NCBI GenBank assembly: GCA_019828545.1 | Contig: JACVRA010000064.1 | Span: forward strand, 229,060-293,059 | Reading direction: 5' to 3' | DNA from: Paracamarosporium sp. OC-R06-R3 | Lineage: Eukaryota > Ascomycota > Dothideomycetes > Pleosporales > Didymosphaeriaceae | DNA: 64,000 bases | Shown: piece after piece, positions 22,402 to 35,008 of the stretch | Numbering within the stretch: the stretch's first letter is position 1 | How the letters are laid out: every line of letters begins with the position of its first letter | Notes under the pieces: generated by a model | What the model saw: only the letters and a program-made list of their open reading frames with translations | Database searches by the model: none | Told to the model about the DNA's origin: nothing | Translations under genes and position numbers: made by a program

Positions 22402-24563
22402 CTACGCGTTGCTCGGTCCTCCACCTCCACTCTTCGGATCAAGAAGTAAATGCGGTTTCAAAAAGCCATCGTCGATCTGCTTGAACGCGTTCGCTGGATC
22501 CTGACTTATGTCGCTGATGAGTTGCTTCACTGCGCCCGTCGCAGTTGCTACCCTACTTGATGCCTCGGCACCACCGCTCGTCCCGGGTCTGATTGAGCCT
22601 GACGTGGGGTAGGGAGTCTCCGAAGGCAAAGGTGAGGCCACCCGGTTTGGAGATCTCCGAGCGCTAGGCGGGAGGTCAAGATCGTTGTCGTCTTCGGAAG
22701 ACAAGGAGCCGCTGTCCCCAGGGCTAAGTAGCCCTTGATCCGCGCCGTCTTTGCGGCGGGGTTTACTACTGCCTCTCCTGCTTGCCAGTGTGGGTCTCGA
22801 AGGAGGGGTATGGCCACTGCTACTGCTGTATGCGCCTTCTTGCCCGTTAACGTTCGAAAGAGCAAATCCGTTTTGCGAAGGTCGCGGCATGTGGCCAAAG
22901 CCCTGGCCCTTGTTCCGGGAATAAGTCCCACCATTTATGGCTTCGATGTCAAACTCGTCGTCCGAATCAATCTCTTCTACGACACCAGTACGAATACCCA
23001 GAATCTCCAGCATACGTGCTGTGGTACCGCCGAAGATGATGACTGTGAGAACCACGACGATCAGGACGGTTGCACGCAGTGTGTCTGCATTAGGCCCAGA
23101 CAGGCCTGCGGCAAGCGCGACACCGACCGCTCCTCGGAGGCCAGCCCAGTATATCATCGCTTGATGCGAATAGGGAATCTCCTCTACAGTGTCAGGCGCG
23201 CCGTGGCGTCGACTCCTGTACCTGCTCACTGCGTTTATGACTTTTGCGAGCGGGAAGACGGCGGCCCATCGGGCGGCGCAGATACCGATGACGGTAATAA
23301 GAATAAAGAGGGGCTTGTAATCGTCGTAGCTAAACAGAGATATGCCGAGATAGATGAAGATGAAGTTCTCGGACAGTTGGGCCGTGGTTTGGAAGACGAA
23401 TTTGGTAGTCAATTGGGTGCGGCGCGACATGTTGTGGTAGGCGTAGTGCTTCATGCAAATACCACAGAAAAGTAGACTCACAATGCCTATCTGTATTAGC
23501 AATTGGATACGAGGTTTGGAGCAGGCGCATTTACCAGACATGTGGATAGCATTAGAGAAGAAGTAGGTCAAGTAAGCGATGAGAATGATGAGACAGCTTT
23601 CCGTTTTTGGGAAGCGTCTAATGTATGTGAATTTGAGGGTCAAAGAGGCGGCGATGCCCACCATGACTCCGATGAACAAGCTTCCGAAGAAGACGCCAAA
23701 GAAGATGCCAATAGCTTCAAACAGGCTGAGTATGCCGAGCTTCTCAGCTCCATCCTTGTATTTTTGGGCAGTCTCGAACAAGACAATAGCGATGGCATCG
23801 TTCAAGATGGACTCGCCAAAGATGATGGTGTATAATTTCGGCTCGACTTTGTATGTGTTGAAGATGGCGAGGATGGTGACGGGGTCGGTGGCCGAGAGTG
23901 TCGCGCCGACTGACATGGCCTCGACGAAGTTGATCTTGAAGCCATCGAGGGGTATTCTCGTCCATAGAAACAGCACCACACCCAACACCACTGCAGATAT
24001 GAAGGTACCGGCGAATGCGAAGGTAAGAATAGTACCGATGTGGCGGAAGAAGTTTCCCTGTCATGGTCAGCCATTGACTGTTAGGGATGTGAAATGAGCA
24101 TACTTGATGCAATTCGTAACCGGAGGACAGAATGATGGGCGGCAGCAGAAGGTTGAAGAACATCTGGTAGTCGAAGCTCACAGTATCCCGGACCGAAGAC
24201 ACGGCTGTGATGCGTAGGATCAGGCCTACGAACATACCAGCGAAGATGGACAAGACAGTCTCGTGTACGGCCTGTATCTTCCTTGTCTGCAGGATGTAGC
24301 TCGTGAACAGGGCGACGATGAGCAGGGCGATCAGGATGGACAATCCCCATGATGTGAATATCTCCTTCTGGCCTGCCTCGGGGGCCTCTGTCGGCGCGTT
24401 AGAGTTAGGACGGTGCAGAGTGGGGGAAGGGCATCTGACCATCGGGGTCTGCGTCGGTGGTCTCTCGCTCTGCCAGCATGTCAGTTCCCGTAGCACGCAC
24501 GCATCAAAAGCTGGGGCGCATACTGATGAGCTCTGTGACAGCCCATCCCACTGCGGACGCCAT
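22402..24563 (-). CDS. NHX1: Endosomal/vacuolar Na+(K+)/H+ exchanger (NHX1 type, CPA1)
   Basis: Monovalent cation/proton antiporter of endosomes and vacuole, used for pH and salt homeostasis and for vesicle traffic. Exons 24563-24524, 24469-24440, 24387-24104, 24057-23535 and 23486-22402 give 653 residues. About a dozen membrane helices are visible. Family blocks include HETVLSIFAGMFVGLI, FFNLLLPPIILSSGYEL, GATLSATDPVTILAIF with the conserved ATDPV, and FGESILNDAIAIVLF with the ND pair. Later blocks are AQLSENFIFIYLGISLF and YWAGLRGAVGVALAAG. The C-terminal 190 residues are a hydrophilic Ser-rich tail. The two tiny first exons were chosen because splicing gives KRETTDADPDEAPEAG before IFTSW, as in fungal homologues. 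Confidence 0.93.
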
Positions 24564-25352
24564 GCTGGGCTCTCACGAAGGCGGCGCTATCATGGACGAC
24601 GGTTGGCGCGCAGAGGAAAGGTGGCTGCTCGGGGTGGTGCAACGCAGGGCAGAGCAACAAAGCTGCAGCCTTGGGTGTTCTGTGCTACGTGCCACGCCGC
24701 CGTGACCGTGGCTCGCGCTTGCGGGGACCGGGGCTGCGCGCGGGGAGGGGAGCGGGCGTCTTCGAGTGTGGAGAGGGTCGGGACGGGGCCTGGCAGGAGT
24801 GCGCGCGGTAGGCCGTGTGCTGGTATCCGGTGATGTCTCCACGCGCTCATGGAGGCGTTGCAGACGTCTCGAAAAGCCACCTTGGCCCCTTGCAGCTAGC
24901 GCCGCGGCTGCGGTTCGCGCGTCTACTCCACCGTGCAGAGCCGCGGCGTCAACGTCATCGTTGGACAATTCGTTCCCCCAGACCTGCATGACCATTCACC
25001 GCCCGCTCTAGCTCAGAGTAGTCTGCATCCTGCACGCGCAACTGCCCGCCCCACTGCCGCTGACCTCATTGTCTTGCATCCTTCGTTTTTCCCTTTCTGC
25101 TAGTGCACCCTGCTGCTTCTTCTAGTCGTTCGTTGCCCAGCCTCTCCCAGTGACCTTTGACACCGGCATGGCATATCTGTTTCTACACCTGCACCCGCTT
25201 TCCCTCCACTAGCGCCACACCTCACACGCCACGCCACGCCAACCCTCTGCCCGTCTGTTCTGTTCGTCTACTTCGCCCCCCGACCGCGCGAATCATTCCT
25301 ATCCACCTACCGAACACAACACAACACGTCTGCTCAGCACGCCTCAGTCACC
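24564..25352. promoter_or_regulatory. Divergent promoter region NHX1/GPH transporter
   Basis: About 790 bp, GC-rich near NHX1 and strongly pyrimidine/CA-rich (CACAACACAACACGTCTG) just before the transporter ATG, as in expressed fungal promoters. No additional gene is supported. Confidence 0.45.
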
Positions 25353-27432
25353 ATGCCGCCCAAGCGTCCAGCCCTCGTGTCCTCGTCGACCTCGTCGCCA
25401 CACTCATCCCAACAGTCACCTCTCTTCCCTCCGCGACCCCGACTGCCTACAGATGCTCCCAAGGCCGTCTCTTTCCGCCGCAACTCCCTCGATCCGCCCA
25501 TGGAGCAGGTTATCAATGAATCGGCTCCCTTGATGCACTCCCGTTCGTCAGAAGACTTTGACGAGATGCACAAGGTCATCTCACCGGTCGATAGTGAAGA
25601 CTGGCAAGGTGATGATCAGGACGAGACAAAGAGCAGCCTGTTTCTGTTCTTGCTCACTTTAGGTGGTCTTGGTCTGCAAATTGGGTGGTCTGTAGAGACC
25701 TCCAATGGCTCGGTAAGTCGCACTCCGACAGTAGGAACGTTTTGGCTGACGATGCAAAGCCATATCTGCTGTCTCTGGGCCTCAGCAAGTCCATGCTCGC
25801 GCTGGTATGGATCGCTGGTCCTTTGTCAGGTGCATTGGTTCAACCATACGTCGGGATGAAGAGCGACAACTGCCGCATAAGGTGGGGCAAGAGACGACCC
25901 TTCATCGTCGGTGGTGCAGCATCCACCATTGTCTCTCTGATGGTGTTAGCCTGGGCCGCTGAAATCGTTGGTGGTTTTCTCGGCATCTTTGGCGCCAATC
26001 GGGAGGGCGAATTTGTCAAGACTAGCATCATGCTCTTCGCCGTACTGTTCGTATACGTGCTAGACTTCGCTATCAACGTCAGTAAGTACTTGCTTTATTC
26101 CAATACGCAATCGATGAATTTAAATGTGCTAACTGTAGAATAGTCCAAGCTGGAATTCGAGCATACATCGTCGACGTCGCCCCTACCCATCAACAAGAAG
26201 CCGCAAACGCTTGGATGATCCGCTCCTCCGGTTTGGGCAACATCTTAGGCTATCTTGCCGGAAACGCCGACCTCCCAAAGTACCTTCCCTTCTTCGGCTC
26301 CAGCCAGTTCAAGGTGCTCTGTGCTATTGCGTGCATCATCATGGCCATCACTGTCGGTATAAGCTGTGTCACAGTCTCAGAGCGAGACCCTACTTTCGAA
26401 GGACCTCCAGCTCCTCAAGAAGGCCTCTTCAGCTTCTTCACATCCTTGGCTCGCAGTGTACGTTCCTTGCCGCTCCAGATTAAAAGAGTTTGCGAAGTAC
26501 AATTTCTAGCCTGGATCGGCTGGTTTCCGTTCTTGTTCTACATCACCACCTACATCGGCGACCTTTACTTCGACCAAGAATACGAGAAAAACCCAAACAT
26601 GTCAGATGAGGAGATCTCCGACGTGCTGGAAAAAGGTACACGTGTTGGGACCGGTGCCCTTCTCATCTTCGCCGTCACAACCTTTGCTGCCTCGATCTTT
26701 CTTCCTTTTATCATTCCGCCCACATACTCCGCTCCCCAAACAACAGGTGGTGCAACAACGCCAATGACACCCATGACACCAGGAACTCCTGGTGGACTAG
26801 CAGGTTCAGGATACTTCTCGCTCAAGGAACCCAGCCGAAGCTCCCGACATGCTAAGAGTTTGTCGGCACGCCTCGCTGAGTACGGGAATGCCTTCCAGAT
26901 CCAAAGTCTCACATTGCGCCGGAGCTGGTTCATCTCACATCTGATGTTCGCAGCCCTCATGGCCGCGACATTCCTTGTCCGCAGCACAACCTCCGCGACA
27001 ATTCTGGTAGGCCTCATCGGTATCCCCTGGGCCCTCACAAACTGGGCACCCTTCGCCCTCCTTTCCTCCGAGATCTCCAAGCGCGACGCCATGCGCCGCG
27101 GCCTTCTACGGCCGGACCCGAGCGACCGCGAAGCCTCCCGCATTGCTTCTGGCGAAGACGATGCAGCTGAAACCGGTGCTGATCAAGCGGGTGTTATTTT
27201 GGGGATTCACAACGTGGCCATTGCGGCGCCACAGGTCATTGCTACGTTGTTTAGCTCCGTCATATTCAAGCTACTGCAGAAGCCAAGAGGAGAACCCGGC
27301 GACAACAGCGTGGCGTGGGTGCTGAGGTTTGGAGGCTGCTGTGCGCTTGTTGCTGCTTGGCTCACGCTACGAGTGGCGGAGGAGAAGGAAGATCCTGAAA
27401 CCGTCATATCGAGGCGCCGCCGTCCATCATGA
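25353..27432 (+). CDS. Sucrose/alpha-glucoside-type MFS transporter (GPH/SLC45 family, Sut1-like)
   Basis: Plasma- or vacuole-membrane sugar/H+ symporter family that includes fission-yeast Sut1 and plant SUTs. Exons 25353-25712, 25760-26081 and 26144-27432 give 656 residues. A cytosolic N-terminus of about 90 residues precedes helix 1 (LFLFLLTLGGLGLQIGWSVE). The family loop is SDNCRIRWGKRRPFIVGG, matching the RWGRRRP motif; then VQAGIRAYIVDVAPTHQQEAAN and SGLGNILGYLAGNADLP. A long central loop follows CEVQFLAWIGWFPFLFYITTY. The end of the second half reads ILGIHNVAIAAPQVIATLFSS. Substrate cannot be read from sequence; maltose or sucrose is likely by family. Confidence 0.92.
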
Positions 27433-29065
27433 GATATCCGGAAGAACGGTAGCTACGAATAAGCGTTGAACTACGAGGAAGTGGGGAAAGAAGAGCTGGT
27501 TGTAGTGGTGACATGGCTGAATTTTCTTTCCCTGCATTGACGCGCACATGGATATACATAGGGCTTGCGCGGGCCTATGCTTTTACACGGCGTTGCAAGC
27601 ATACATACACATCTGGGCTGGCGGTTTGGACGAGTTTTTTCTTTGGATATAGCATCACAAGCAAGGCGTTTCTGCATGGGAAATGATTATCTAGGCATCG
27701 CCCCTCGCAAGCGGGCACGACTGAATGAAAATGAGTTATGGACATGACACTTCATGGAAAGCTTTCTCCGCTTCTAGTCTCTATTGCGATGTGTCTGTGA
27801 ACATGTTTCCACACCGTGCAGAAAACCCCGTCCACGTCAAGCGTTCGAAGCGGCAGAACACAAAGCCAATGCAGTTGAATCAGACTATGGTAGGAATCAT
27901 GCAAAACACATGCCTAGCAGCACTTGGGCGATGAGAAAAAAAATACCCTAACCTAGCTCCTGCACCTCGATCAACTACACCCATCCACTTATTCATCTAT
28001 CCCCACTCCACGCTTCCTCCCCTACCTAAACCACACCGCCTCCAGACCACTCTACGCCCCAACCCCCAGCATTTCCCTCCCCTGCCCTGCAATGATGTGC
28101 ACACACCAGGCCAACCCAACCCAACCCAACCCACCAGTTCTGATCCGATCTACTCGCCCAACCCGCCCCTCGTTGCTCTCCCCCGCCCAGCCCAGTCTTT
28201 TCCCTCCTTTCTTTTTCCCGTTATTCCAGCCCCATTGTCGCTGCATACGCTAACGCATATCGTGCATACATAGCCCATGCTTCGAAGCTTAGCGTAGTCG
28301 GCAACATGGGCATATGACTACGTTGGCAGGCAGACATGCGGTGCTGCGAAAGCGTGACGTCAGTGCTAGAAGCCTTGCGTGAGACTGGTGGCGCGCCGTG
28401 TGACTGCAGAGGATGCTGCGGGTGCAGGGAAGGCTGTCGCAGCCACGGTGTGTGTTTGTGATTACGTGGGTTGAAATGTGCGGAAGTACGCTAGAGGGTG
28501 TTGCATCGACGATGTGGATACAGAGGATACGCGCGCTTAGTAGGGCGTGGGTGGGCCGAGAAGTGGACTCGATGTGGGTAGGTGATGGTGATGTGCACAT
28601 GCATTGCATTCAGACTATTTCTCTGCGTCCCGGCCAAAGCCCTGCACCAGGCTCGAAGGCCGTATCAAAATCCTATCTGTATGCCTGAATGAATACCCAC
28701 AACCCCAAAATCACCACATCAATCGTATCCGAAAACGTTCCGTGGTAGAAGGTCTGAGAAAACCCTTGCGCCCAATCCCATCAGGTTTCAACCCAATTAT
28801 GAGGGTGATAAGAAAGCAAATTCCGCGCGCCAGCCAGCAGCCAAACAAAGATTGTACAGCTTGGAAAAGACATTGAGAGAAGTCAGGAAGAGGCGTGCAA
28901 GTCGCATATAGAGGCTGGCCTGTGGTGCATGTGGAACGGGAACGGCTAGCTAACCAAGCCATGCTTTCGGAGAGTCTATGACAATGAAACGAACCTTTCA
29001 GCCTTTCAAAAGTCAGTAAATCTCTTCATCAAACTGTATTCAAGTGAGACATACAATTGAATCGC
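27433..29065. other. Convergent intergenic region with a CCAAC repeat
   Basis: About 1.6 kb between two converging 3' ends. It contains a CCAAC-type repeat (28111-28133) and several short open frames without any recognisable protein features. No tRNA or snRNA-like structure recognised. Confidence 0.45.
28111..28133. repeat. CCAAC pentanucleotide repeat
   Basis: Four to five tandem copies of CCAAC/CAACC. It is not the telomeric TTAGGG unit. Confidence 0.85.
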
Positions 29066-32000
29066 TCATATCGCCCGAGGCGTGCCGACCGCGCTAGGGA
29101 GACCAGTACTGAGCCCTCCATTCACCGAGCTGTCGTCCTTGTCGTTGAAGTTCTGCCACTCGGGATAATCCACAGTAGCCTCGGTCAACTTGGCATCCAA
29201 AGTAGCCTCAATCAGGTTTGCATCTTGGTAAAGCAAGCTCTGATCTTCATTGTACGTTCGACAGTTGTTGCAGAGGAGAGCAATATCGGCACGGAACTGC
29301 CTGAGGGACTGGTACTCCTTCTTATTGATCTTCTTCTTGATCATCTGCATGCATATCGGGTTCTTGATCAGCTGGTAGTAATCCGGATAATCGTACTTGT
29401 CGGGGAGTTCGATGAATGGGTCAATGATGCCACGAGGCGGAAGGTCTGGCTCATTGGGGTCTGTAACCTCCAGGTCGTTCAAGGCTTCGTAGGCCTCATT
29501 GACGATTCTCTGAAGTGCGGTACGCTGTTCTGGGTTGAGTGTCTCTTGCACCTTGGGAGCCGGTCGACCGCGCTTCCGAGGTCCAGGTTCTCCGTCCAAA
29601 GAGGCCTCATCCGCCTTGCGTTTCTCCACCTTGGGCTTCCGACCACGCTTCTTGGGTTGTGGCTCCTCGGACTCGTCGCGTGAAGGTGCTGGCGAGTCGG
29701 CAACGTCCTGTCCCATCCGCACCTGCTTGTTCTTGGTGCGCTTAGCGATCTTGGCTTCCTTGCGCGCAACGGCAGCTTCGATATCGTCATCAGAATTATC
29801 GACCGCTTCAAGCCACTGCTCCTCCGTAAGGCCATCGTCGTATTTGACTCGTGTTCGCTCGCGCGCGCCTCGTCCAACTGGGACCTCTTCAACAGGCTCG
29901 GTCGGGCCATTATCGTCCTGAAGCCAGATGTCAGGCAGCTCAGGCTCGCTCAAGAGACGTGGGAACTGCTTTCCAAGGCCGTATGGATCGTTGGCTGCAC
30001 GATCTCTGTCCATCTTTCGGAAAACCTCCAGCTCGTCATCATTTCGCTGCATGATTATGTTGAGATCTTCGTCATCCATCTCGTCCTGCTCCATGTTCTC
30101 CACCGCCTCCGCAGAATCCAACATAATACGCAACATGGCTTCACGTTCCTCGTTTGTGGATCTGTTGTCGAATTTACCAGCTTGAATGACTTTGCCGTCC
30201 ATGTCCAACTTGTAGTTCGCTCGTTCAAGAATCTTCTCTTCGACAGAATTTGAAGTGATCAAACGGAGAATGCGGACTTCGTTCTTCTGACCGATACGAT
30301 GTGCACGATCCTGGGCCTGTAAATCTTGATGCGGGTTCCAGTCGGAATCAAAGATAATGACGGTATCAGCAGTCTGCAAGTTCAGACCGAGACCACCTGC
30401 ACGTGTAGAAAGAAGAAAGCAAAAGTACGGCGAGTTCGGTGCGTTGAAGTCCTTCAGAAGATCAGAACGGTCGTCGGCCTTTGTTGAACCATCAAGGCGC
30501 ATGTACTGCATCCCCCGAAGCCGCAAGAAATCTTCCATGATGTTCATGATCTGTGTCATCTGGAAGAACATCAGGACACGATGACCGGTAGCTTTGAATT
30601 TGGGTAAAATCCGGTCAAGCAGCTCGAACTTTCCAGCCGTTCGCCAAAGTAGATCATTCGACAGCTTGGAAGGGTTCATCTGATCCTCCACGGCCTCGAA
30701 AACGAACGGATGATTGCAGACTTTTCGTAACTGCATAAGCATATTGCTCAAACCACGCATGCCGGTCTTGCCACCCTTGCCATCGCTCACTTGGATGCTT
30801 GAGTTCGTGACGAGCTGCTTGTACAACTTCGCTTGCAAAGCGGAGAAATTGCACTTGATGACACGTTCCGTCTTATCTGGCAAGTCTTTCTCCACATCCT
30901 TCTTCAGACGACGCAGCAAGAACGGGCGGAGAACTTTGTGCAGACGACGAATGACGAGAAGCTGCTCTTCTTCATTCATCTCCATCCTATCCTGACCACC
31001 CGTATTGGCAAAGGGGGTGTTGAACCATTCATCAAAAGATTTGGATGACTTGAAGATGGTAGGTAAGACGAAGTTGAGCATCGCCCAAAGCTCGACAAGG
31101 TTGTTCTGCAGCGGCGTTCCAGTAAGAATCAAACGGTAGCGTGTCGTATAATACTGTGTGATGGTGCTGCTGAGCTTAGAGTTCTGGTTCTTCATTCGGT
31201 GACCTTCGTCCACAATCATGTGAAGCCACTTGATCTTGCTCAAGATAGGCCGGTCCTTAATGATGAATTCGTAGGTGGTCAAAAGGACTTGGAATTGTCC
31301 CCAGCGAATCTGTTGCTGGTGTTGCTTTCGTGCATTAGGAGGTCCTTTGTAGACGATCTTCGAAACGCTAGGTGCCCATTTATCGAATTCGTTGTTCCAA
31401 TTGGTAAGAGTACTCAAGGGTACAATGACCAGGTAGGGTCCAGGTTGCTGCTTCTTTTCAATAAGATACGTAATCAAACTGATTGTCTGGATGGTCTTGC
31501 CGAGACCCATCTCGTCAGCTAAGATTCCGTTCAAGTTGTTGTTGTAGAGTGACAACATCCACTGCAAACCCTTCAACTGGTATTCTTTGAGCGTACCACC
31601 AACAAGGTTGGACGCTTGCTGTGTAACCTCTTCCTTGACACGATGGGCGATTTCGTAGTAGTCTGTTCGCTTCTTGCCAGGACGAGCTTCGTCGCCGGAC
31701 TCGTCGTCGCTCGATTCTTCGTCCGAGGACTCTTCTTGCGGGATGCCCATTCTAGTGCTCTGGTTCCGCTGTTGCGCCTTGACGGATGCGGACAGCTGTT
31801 TGAGGAAACCGTCTGTCTGTTTGAGGAGATGGGAGATACGGGTATCCTTGGCTTGACCCAACAGTTTGAGGTAAGTCTCTTCATCGTTGGACTTCAAGGC
31901 CTGGAGACGCTGCTTGGCGGTACGCTCCACCCGCTTCTGTTCTTCCTTCTCGATGCTCTGATGAGTTGTAATCATGGTGCGTCCCAGTTTCTGCAATCGC

Positions 32001-33379
32001 TGTCGCTGACCCACGCTAGCTTCGCCCAGTTCGTGACGATGCTTGCGGATAGCCTCGATGAAGTCGTGATGCTTCTTCTTTTCCTTCGTCTCACGGGCAT
32101 CGCGCTGTTGCTTCTCAAGCTTCTCCGTCAGACGCGCCTCGCGTAGCGACTGCTTCTTGAGACGGCGGTAAAGTGTCCGGTTGGCCGTCATGGCGAGGTT
32201 GTCAGCGTGTATCATTTCCCGGCTGATTTGCTTCCGCAATAGGCGTTGCTTCGGAAGCAGATTGAGCATCTTCTGCTCTATGACCAACGCAAGCTTCACC
32301 TTGCCGTCATCCTCTGGTGTGTCAGTTTTGCTGGTGTCCCATGAGCCGATGTTTGCGCTGATCTTCTCCAGCTCTGCTTTCCTGGCGGATAGACGGTTAT
32401 ACAAAATGACTTCTCGTGCCTCTCGCTCTCGCGCGTCGATCAGACTCATCTCCTTTCGCACTTCTTCTACGTTGACACCAAGCGGCATTATGGACGATAT
32501 GTAGGGACGGTTCGTACGGTACATATGCGCAAGATAATGGATATCGTTCTTCACAGTATCAGTAGCCCAAGGGTTTTCAAACTTATCCGGATGCTTGTGC
32601 TTGACAGGAGCGCTCGAGCCTGGAACGAGTCCGTTTGCGCCGGCAGCCGTAGTACTAGCAGGGCGAGTCGCGTTATCGAGCACTTGGCTGGCGGCGGCAA
32701 CAGCTTCCGAAGTACTCTGTTTCTTCGCCTGTTGGGTAGCGAAGAGCTGCTGCTGCATGTGTGTGGGCAAGGCCACACCTTTTGACAAGTGCTTGAAGGC
32801 TGCAATCTGCTTGCGCAAGAGAACAAGTTGATCGGGGGTGAAGGCTGGGGCGGCAGCAGTAGCCGATATTGGTGTCTGATTGTCGCTAGAAGCAACTTGA
32901 CCGGATGAGGTCGCGCCAGATACTTGCAGCGGAGCGACAGCCTTTCCATCGGCTGCTGCGGCAGGTTTAGAGCCATTGGCCATGCCAGCCGCGGCGCCAT
33001 TCTGCTGCGATTGTTGATCGCCTTGGCCGGATTGACGTTGCTGCATCTGCTGCTGCTGCTGTTGCTGCATCAAGCGCACTTGTTGTTGACGCGCACTGTT
33101 CTGCCTCTGCACAAGCGTGAGGAGGTTCTTGGCTTTGAGGAATTCGGGGTCGGTCTCGGATACGCCATTCTGCTTCATTTGCTGGTATTTCTGCGTGTCA
33201 TTAGAGAGGTGTTCGAAGTAGTCTTCATAGTGCGCAAGGAATATGCGCTATGCGATGCAGTGAGTGAAGAGGCGCGAATATAAACATACCGAATAGACTT
33301 GTCCGATCATCTCTTTGGTCAAGCCGGAGGGTAGCTGGCCAGGGCCTTGAAAGCCTGGGTTTGCTTGAACGCTAGCCAT
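29066..33379 (-). CDS. SNF2-family chromatin-remodelling ATPase with bromodomain (STH1/SNF2)
   Basis: Catalytic subunit of an RSC- or SWI/SNF-type remodelling complex in the nucleus. Exon 1 is 33379-33290 and exon 2 is 33247-29066, giving 1,423 residues. In order: Gln-rich region (about 70-95), QLQ-type motif FTPDQLVLLRKQIAAFKHL, HSA domain beginning NPWATDTVKNDIHYLAHMYR, and a charged coiled coil. The two-lobed helicase follows, with GILADEMGLGKTIQTISLI (Walker A), IVDEGHRMKN (DEGH box), LTGTPLQNNLVELWAMLNF, STRAGGLGLNLQTADTVI and DRAHRIGQ. A SnAC-like segment (RSTNEEREAMLRIML) and AT-hook-like KKRGRKPK and RKRGRPAP follow. The C-terminal bromodomain includes LPDKYDYPDYYQLIKNPI and CNNCRTYNEDQSLLYQDA. 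Filamentous fungi have paralogues, so STH1 versus SNF2 is not resolved. Confidence 0.96.
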
Positions 33380-35008
33380 GGCGACTGTAAGGACGGTGGT
33401 GTGGTATGGTGCGCAAGAGGGCTGTTTCTAAACGAAAGAACGCCTTAGACGCGGTCGTCGCGCGAAGTGCGAGGCAGCACCGGACGCGCCAAAAGCGGGA
33501 GAAGAGTCGCGGGAGGGTGATTGGGCGCGCGCAGGCGACTGCTATGACATTATCGAGCGTAGTGGTGCACGCTCAGGGACCGAGGGCGATGCCGATGATG
33601 GACCACGGCGCCGAGGGTGATGTCGCGAAGGGAGGCAAGCTGAGGCCGCCGATGCAAAATCGGAGTGGCGAGGGGTGCAGGCGCAGTAGCGCGCGGGAGA
33701 GGGCGGAAAGTGACAGCACGCGTCGTGGGAGTTTTTTGCGCACGGGGGTAAGATGCGGGCAGGCGCGATGGGGGAGATCGGTATGGGGTTGGCGAGAAAG
33801 AGGTCGAGAAGAAGCGCGGCGGTGCTAGCAGCCAAGCCAACGTGCTCCTCAACGGGTGGCGCTAGGCCGGGACGGGATTAGTCCCCCACCACGTGATCTC
33901 CACCGCGCTCAATGCGCCATCGTTCTTTGTGCTCTGGGCCGCTGATTTCTCTGTGCGGTTAGAGAAACAGAAACCACTACGTACTCCACCGTGCCCCGTC
34001 GCCGTTTGTGTGCTGGGTGGTCGCGTCGGGCCGCAGGCATGCACGAAATAGCTCCCGGGCGGTCTAGCGTTGGCAACGCGATGACACTTCCACATTCATG
34101 CATCCGTCCCGCTAGGACCAGCCCTTGAACGCGCTATACGCGTTCTCATGTGAGCTGGCATGCCGTCGAAACCGCTACCTCCTCTGCCAGCTCCCCAGCC
34201 ACTCGCTCCGACGACCATAGTCCTCCGCTTAGAAATCGGCAAAGGGTGTTCAATCCGTATCTCACTAAGAACCCACAGCAAGAGGTTGGATGGATGCATT
34301 CTCCGTGTACAGAAAATGACATCAGAACCGTTGACAGCCAAATTTAAGCTCATCTCCTGATGTGGACGGCCTCGCCTATCGTCCAGCAGATCGTGTCTCA
34401 CAACGGGACCGGGTACGTACAACAGGGGCCCGTGCGTCCGTAGTTCGACCTGGCCAGCCAGATAGCACACGACAATAGCCCTCCATAGGTTAAAATCCTA
34501 TCCCCAAGCTTCCGTACCTAACCGAGTCATTACCTGCTCAAATGGGCGCGAGATGATTTGCAGCTCTCACCTCTTGTTCAAGAATATAAGAAAAACGTTG
34601 GAAGTGCCTGAGAGTGGAGTGACTCGAGACACCAAGACAAGGAGCCCAACACCGATTGAGCGGTGTGGATCCGCGACCGAATACTCTCATCGCAAGAGTC
34701 TGATGAAATCCACCATTGATATTCTTTAGAAGCCCCTTATACTGCTTGAGCCCATATCAAGCGAAACATAGTACAGCATTTCCAGACATGTGATAGTTGA
34801 TATGACGATAGACTGCTACTGGATACTTCCAATCTATTTTCTGTCCTTATCGTGGCGAGCTTATCTACATGGGGATCACAGGGTCAATACAACACGAAAA
34901 GGTTTGTCTGTCAAGCTGTCTTCCTTTCAAATCATCTTATTTACATTGATGACTACAAACTACAAGTGAGTGTACTGGACACGTCAACGAAATCTTCCAA
35001 ATCTCCCT
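33380..35008. other. Intergenic between the remodeller promoter and the CE15 esterase 3' end
   Basis: About 1.6 kb. The first 500 bp is GC-rich promoter sequence of the remodeller gene. Open frames at 34096-34470 (minus) and elsewhere lack family features, and no RNA gene is recognised. Confidence 0.4.

Noticed and set aside
24573..24995. Long frames in the NHX1/transporter promoter region
   Set aside because: Arg/Ala/Pro-rich translations typical of GC-rich non-coding DNA; lie within a divergent promoter.
28111..28133. Telomere-like repeat
   Set aside because: The unit is CCAAC, not CCCTAA.
34096..34470. 124-residue minus-strand frame
   Set aside because: GC-driven composition with no recognisable domain.
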